Shown piece after piece: positions 6,284 to 9,149 of a stretch of 9,149 nt of DNA. How positions within the stretch are numbered: position 1 is the first letter of the stretch; every line of letters starts with the position of its first letter. Position numbers and translations under genes: made by a program. Origin of the DNA: an uncultured Saprospiraceae bacterium (GTDB lineage Bacteria > Bacteroidota > Bacteroidia > Chitinophagales > Saprospiraceae); assembly GCA_937894165.1 (NCBI GenBank), contig CALCSX010000302.1, positions 1 to 9,149 on the forward strand, given 5' to 3'. A model generated the notes under the pieces. The model was given only the letters and a program-made list of their open reading frames with translations, did no database searches and was not told where the DNA came from.

Positions 6284-6318
6284 AACATGGGCTATTATAT
6301 AAAGTGATAGCCCATGTT
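6284..6318 (+). terminator. Strong hairpin after the lipoprotein gene
   Basis: AACATGGGCTAT (6284-6295) and ATAGCCCATGTT (6307-6318) form a perfect 12-bp stem with an 11-nt loop, 8 nt after the stop. Only a short T run follows (TTTAATTC), so it could be a terminator, a transcript-stabilising hairpin or an attenuator. The next ATG is 20 nt beyond the stem, leaving no room for a separate promoter after it. Confidence 0.6.
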
Positions 6319-6338
6319 TAATTCAAAATTCTAACTTT

Positions 6339-7832
6339 ATGATAAATAACTCAAAGTATACTATTTTCAAGAAAAATGTATTTATTTTCTTGTTTTTGCT
6401 TACGACATTTAGCTTATTCTCTCAAATGGAGGATGAAGTGCTCTTTTTTAAAGAAAATGTACAATATTCTTCGATCGGAACATTGGTCATGCCAGCAAAA
6501 GATTATTTTTTTGCTTCTAATTTATATTATTATTCAGAGGATTCAGAAAAGGCAAATCTTGATTTATATAAGATGTCCCATGATCTCAAGAAATTAGACT
6601 CTGTTAGTTTAGATATGAAGATTAATTTCAATTCTTATAATATTATCAGAAAGAACGACTCTATTATAATTGTCACTATTCGGGATTTCTTATTTGACAA
6701 CGAACCTGCCGGGGAAATAATTATTCTAAATGAAAATTTACAGACAATAAATAAGATTTCTTATTTTTTACCGAATGTTTCAGAAACTCAATCACGCAAA
6801 ATATCAATTGAGTTAAATGGTGAACTGGAATTTCATTTATATGCTTCTATTTCAAGCATAGACAATTCAAATTTATGGTTCTATTCAGCAAGACTTAATT
6901 CAAATTTTGAGGCAATAGAAACGAATAAATTTTCTATAAGACCAGGGGCATTCGAAGGCAGTAATGTTGTGAAATTTAATAACGAATACTATTTTACCGC
7001 TCTAGATTTATATAAAAGTAATGACGGGCTTAAAAATTGGGAAGAAATACCGGTAGAAGGAATTAATAATTTACTTTATCATCCGTGTCAAATTATCTCC
7101 TTCAACAATAATTTAATTATCGCTTCACAACTAAGAAACTTAGTTCATAGAAGAGGTCTTTTAGTGGAATTTTTGAATATGGATTTAGATGTTGAAAAGT
7201 CAAATTACTACTTTGAGCAACTCGATAATAATGATAATTTGACGTATCTCTCCAGTACTAGTGCAGTTGTTAAAAACCCGGTTGGAGATAGGGTAATTAT
7301 AGCGGGACAAAATGGTTTTTCAATAGGGAACACGTTAAATTATCCAAAGGTAAATGTGCCAAGTAACTTATTCTTTATTCAATACGATGACGACTTTAAG
7401 GAAAAATGGGTCAAGGTACTGGAAGGAGATGCTTTCTATTACATGGACGGCGGAATTCGATATCTTACTGATGACAAGATCATAGGAAGTGGTTTTAAAT
7501 ATGCCATAGAAGAAGACAAGTTTTATGGATTTATCATCATGCTGGATAGTGAAACCGGTGATATCATCAGTAATGTAAATACACATAGCATTAGTCCTGA
7601 GCGGCTGAAATTATTTCCCAATCCTGTCATGGATCACTTGAATATAGATTTACCTACTTCTGAAATGATAGATTATGAAAGTTATTCGATTATAACGGTA
7701 CAAGGGGCAGTGTTAAAGCAGGATAATATGACGGGAACTACAATTTCTGTAGGTGATTTGCCGAGTGGTCAGTATATATTATTGCTGCATGGGAGTGGAA
7801 AGGTGGCTGTGGGGAAGTTTGTGAAAATGTAG
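6339..7832 (+). CDS. Secreted protein with T9SS type A sorting domain, paralog 1
   Basis: A 497-residue protein of unknown function. Residues 1 to about 29 form a Sec signal peptide (MINNSKYTIFKKN, a hydrophobic core FIFLFLLTTFSLF, cleavage near SQ). The body (about 30-415) is rich in beta-type segments and is probably a repeat or propeller-like fold. One Asp-box-like turn, SNDGLKNW at 227-234, fits the S-x-D-G-x-x-x-W form seen in beta-propeller proteins. Residues 423-497 are a T9SS type A sorting tail: LKLFPNP, a TVQGAVL strand, LPSGQYIL, and the ending VGKFVKM. Such tails route proteins through the type IX system to the surface or medium and are then removed. The ATG at 6339 fits the signal peptide. 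A close paralog starts 49 nt after the stop with no terminator between, so the pair is probably co-transcribed. I do not recognise the body family. Confidence 0.85.
   Translation: MINNSKYTIFKKNVFIFLFLLTTFSLFSQMEDEVLFFKENVQYSSIGTLVMPAKDYFFASNLYYYSEDSEKANLDLYKMSHDLKKLDSVSLDMKINFNSYNIIRKNDSIIIVTIRDFLFDNEPAGEIIILNENLQTINKISYFLPNVSETQSRKISIELNGELEFHLYASISSIDNSNLWFYSARLNSNFEAIETNKFSIRPGAFEGSNVVKFNNEYYFTALDLYKSNDGLKNWEEIPVEGINNLLYHPCQIISFNNNLIIASQLRNLVHRRGLLVEFLNMDLDVEKSNYYFEQLDNNDNLTYLSSTSAVVKNPVGDRVIIAGQNGFSIGNTLNYPKVNVPSNLFFIQYDDDFKEKWVKVLEGDAFYYMDGGIRYLTDDKIIGSGFKYAIEEDKFYGFIIMLDSETGDIISNVNTHSISPERLKLFPNPVMDHLNIDLPTSEMIDYESYSIITVQGAVLKQDNMTGTTISVGDLPSGQYILLLHGSGKVAVGKFVKM
7479..7627 (+). repeat. 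Near-identical block shared by the paralogs, copy 1
   Basis: These 149 nt align without gaps to 9001-9149. All 49 complete codons encode the same residues. There are 13 differences, all at third positions and all synonymous. The block covers the end of the body domain (from IIGSGFKYAIEEDKF) through FPNP of the sorting tail. The rest of the two proteins is only about half identical. Confidence 0.85.
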
Positions 7833-7881
7833 AAATTTATGAAAAAGTAAATTCACATTTAGGAAAAAAAATATTATCCAT

Positions 7882-9149
7882 ATGACAATTAATAATACTT
7901 CAATCTGTTTTAATAAATTTTTTGTTTTTTTTCTTGTTTTACTTTTTCCTTTCAGTCTATTCGCACAAATAGAAGGGGCAGTCCTTTTTTCAGGAAATGA
8001 AACAGATTTCCTATCAACTAAAACTTACTCAAACATTTCGAGTAATTATGTTTATGCGGCTAATTTAATTTCAAATGAGGGGTCAGCTTTTTCAAATATA
8101 GAATTATTTAAATTGTCGAATGACCTGAGAAAAATCGATTCTGTTTCTTTAGAAAATCAGTTTGATTCCCACGATTTTATAATAACAGGAAGTAATGATT
8201 CTATAATAATTTTTGCCATGAGAAGATTCATCAATGACGAATTTCCGGCACTAGAAGTTATTATATATGACGAAGAATTGAATTTATTAAATAGTAAATC
8301 TATTTCATTAACTGATTTGTTAGGAAAACAAACCAGGAAGTTTTATCTAGTGGAAGATGATGAGGGCGGATTTATGCTATATGCTACGGTAGTAGACCCC
8401 ATAGATTTATGGTTTTGTTCAATTAGATTTAACTCCGATTTTGTGCTTTTAGAAAGTAATAAGCAATCTATTCCAAAAGTTGTTAGATATACAAGCAATA
8501 TAGTTAAATTCGAAGAGGACTATTATTTTACAGCACTACAATTATACCGAAGCAAAGATGGATTTAAAGATTGGTCAGTGGTGGATGTTCAGATTAATGA
8601 TAAGGTCTTCTATAATCCAAGTCAAATCATGCACTTTAATAATCATTTACTCATTGCTTCTCGATTCGCTACAGTCATGTATGGGGGTGGATTGTTGGTA
8701 GAATTTTTTAATAATGAATTTGAAGATGAAAAATCTAAGTACTATTTTGAACAGTCTGAACATTTTGTAAATTTAAGTGACATATCAAATTACAATGCTA
8801 TAGCTAAAAATCATACCGGGGACAAAGTCATAATTTCAGGTCAATTGGGAAGCATTCTCGGCTATCCTAATTCTCAAACTCCAACAAATTTATATTTTAT
8901 CCAATACGATGATGAACTTAACGAAACCTGGATCAAAATATTAGAGGGCAATGATTTTTATTTTATGTATGATGGTATTCGTTATATGAATGATGAAAAG
9001 ATCATAGGAAGCGGCTTCAAATACGCTATAGAAGAAGATAAATTTTATGGATTTATCATCATGCTGGACAGTGAAACAGGTGATATCATCAGTAATGTCA
9101 ATACACATAGCATTAGTCCTGAGCGACTGAAATTATTCCCTAATCCTGT
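7882..9149 (+). CDS. Secreted T9SS-type protein, paralog 2 (3' end beyond window)
   Basis: An open frame runs from the ATG at 7882 to the window edge without a stop: 422 codons plus two bases. It begins with a signal peptide (MTINNTSICFNKF, a Phe/Leu-rich core, cleavage near SLFAQ). It then aligns along its whole length with the protein at 6339-7832, sharing for example LFKLSNDLRKIDSVSL, YYFTALQLYRS, GLLVEF, YYFEQ and NLYFIQYDDEL. The Asp-box-like turn is conserved as SKDGFKDW at 224-231. The last 49 codons match the paralog perfectly at protein level. The window ends at LKLFPNP (416-422), the opening of a T9SS type A sorting tail, so roughly 70 more residues are expected. Function is unknown. 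The pair is a tandem duplication that has diverged and probably shares one transcript. Confidence 0.88.
   Translation, partial: MTINNTSICFNKFFVFFLVLLFPFSLFAQIEGAVLFSGNETDFLSTKTYSNISSNYVYAANLISNEGSAFSNIELFKLSNDLRKIDSVSLENQFDSHDFIITGSNDSIIIFAMRRFINDEFPALEVIIYDEELNLLNSKSISLTDLLGKQTRKFYLVEDDEGGFMLYATVVDPIDLWFCSIRFNSDFVLLESNKQSIPKVVRYTSNIVKFEEDYYFTALQLYRSKDGFKDWSVVDVQINDKVFYNPSQIMHFNNHLLIASRFATVMYGGGLLVEFFNNEFEDEKSKYYFEQSEHFVNLSDISNYNAIAKNHTGDKVIISGQLGSILGYPNSQTPTNLYFIQYDDELNETWIKILEGNDFYFMYDGIRYMNDEKIIGSGFKYAIEEDKFYGFIIMLDSETGDIISNVNTHSISPERLKLFPNP
9001..9149 (+). repeat. Near-identical block shared by the paralogs, copy 2
   Basis: This is the counterpart of 7479-7627: 136 of 149 nt are identical and all 13 differences are silent. 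The block is cut by the window edge and may continue through the rest of the sorting tail. Confidence 0.85.

Overview
The window looks like chromosomal DNA of a Bacteroidota bacterium; the order cannot be resolved from the sequence. Three observations support this. There is a DAHP synthase fused to a C-terminal chorismate mutase, a domain order known from Prevotella. There are type IX secretion (T9SS) type A sorting tails beginning with the FPNP motif. Coding starts are A-rich rather than Shine-Dalgarno-like, and upstream elements match the Bacteroidota -7 consensus TAnnTTTG. Base composition is AT-rich, especially in the right half.

Layout. Positions 1-599 are intergenic and hold a compact series of four hairpins (167-299) and a GC-rich block (421-548), both resembling interspersed repeats. 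Next come two minus-strand housekeeping genes: the DAHP synthase/chorismate mutase fusion (600-1703) and an M3-family peptidyl-dipeptidase lipoprotein (2093-4210). The 390-bp gap between them holds the peptidase terminator, a 27-bp imperfect direct repeat and a CCCCTAACCCCC-type hairpin. A gap of about 950 bp (4211-5160) separates the divergent left and right halves. It contains phased GTTTAT/ATAAAC repeat arrays, an octamer tandem repeat and a possible gene remnant.

The right half (5161-9149) is all plus strand. It starts with a lipoprotein gene of unknown function split by a one-base frameshift (5161-5436 and 5433-6275). Two tandem paralogous secreted proteins with T9SS sorting tails follow: 6339-7832 complete, and 7882 to the window edge cut off just inside its sorting tail. 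The three are co-directional and closely spaced, so they may form an exported or surface-protein cluster, with a strong hairpin between the lipoprotein gene and the first paralog. The paralogs share roughly half of their residues over most of their length. The 49 complete codons before the window edge encode identical residues and differ at 13 third positions only.

The left half is ordinary metabolism and peptide degradation. The accessory interest lies in the frameshifted putative surface lipoprotein, the paralog pair with its abruptly homogeneous C-terminal block, and the intergenic repeat architectures. I found no defence system, CRISPR array, intact insertion sequence, rRNA or tRNA.
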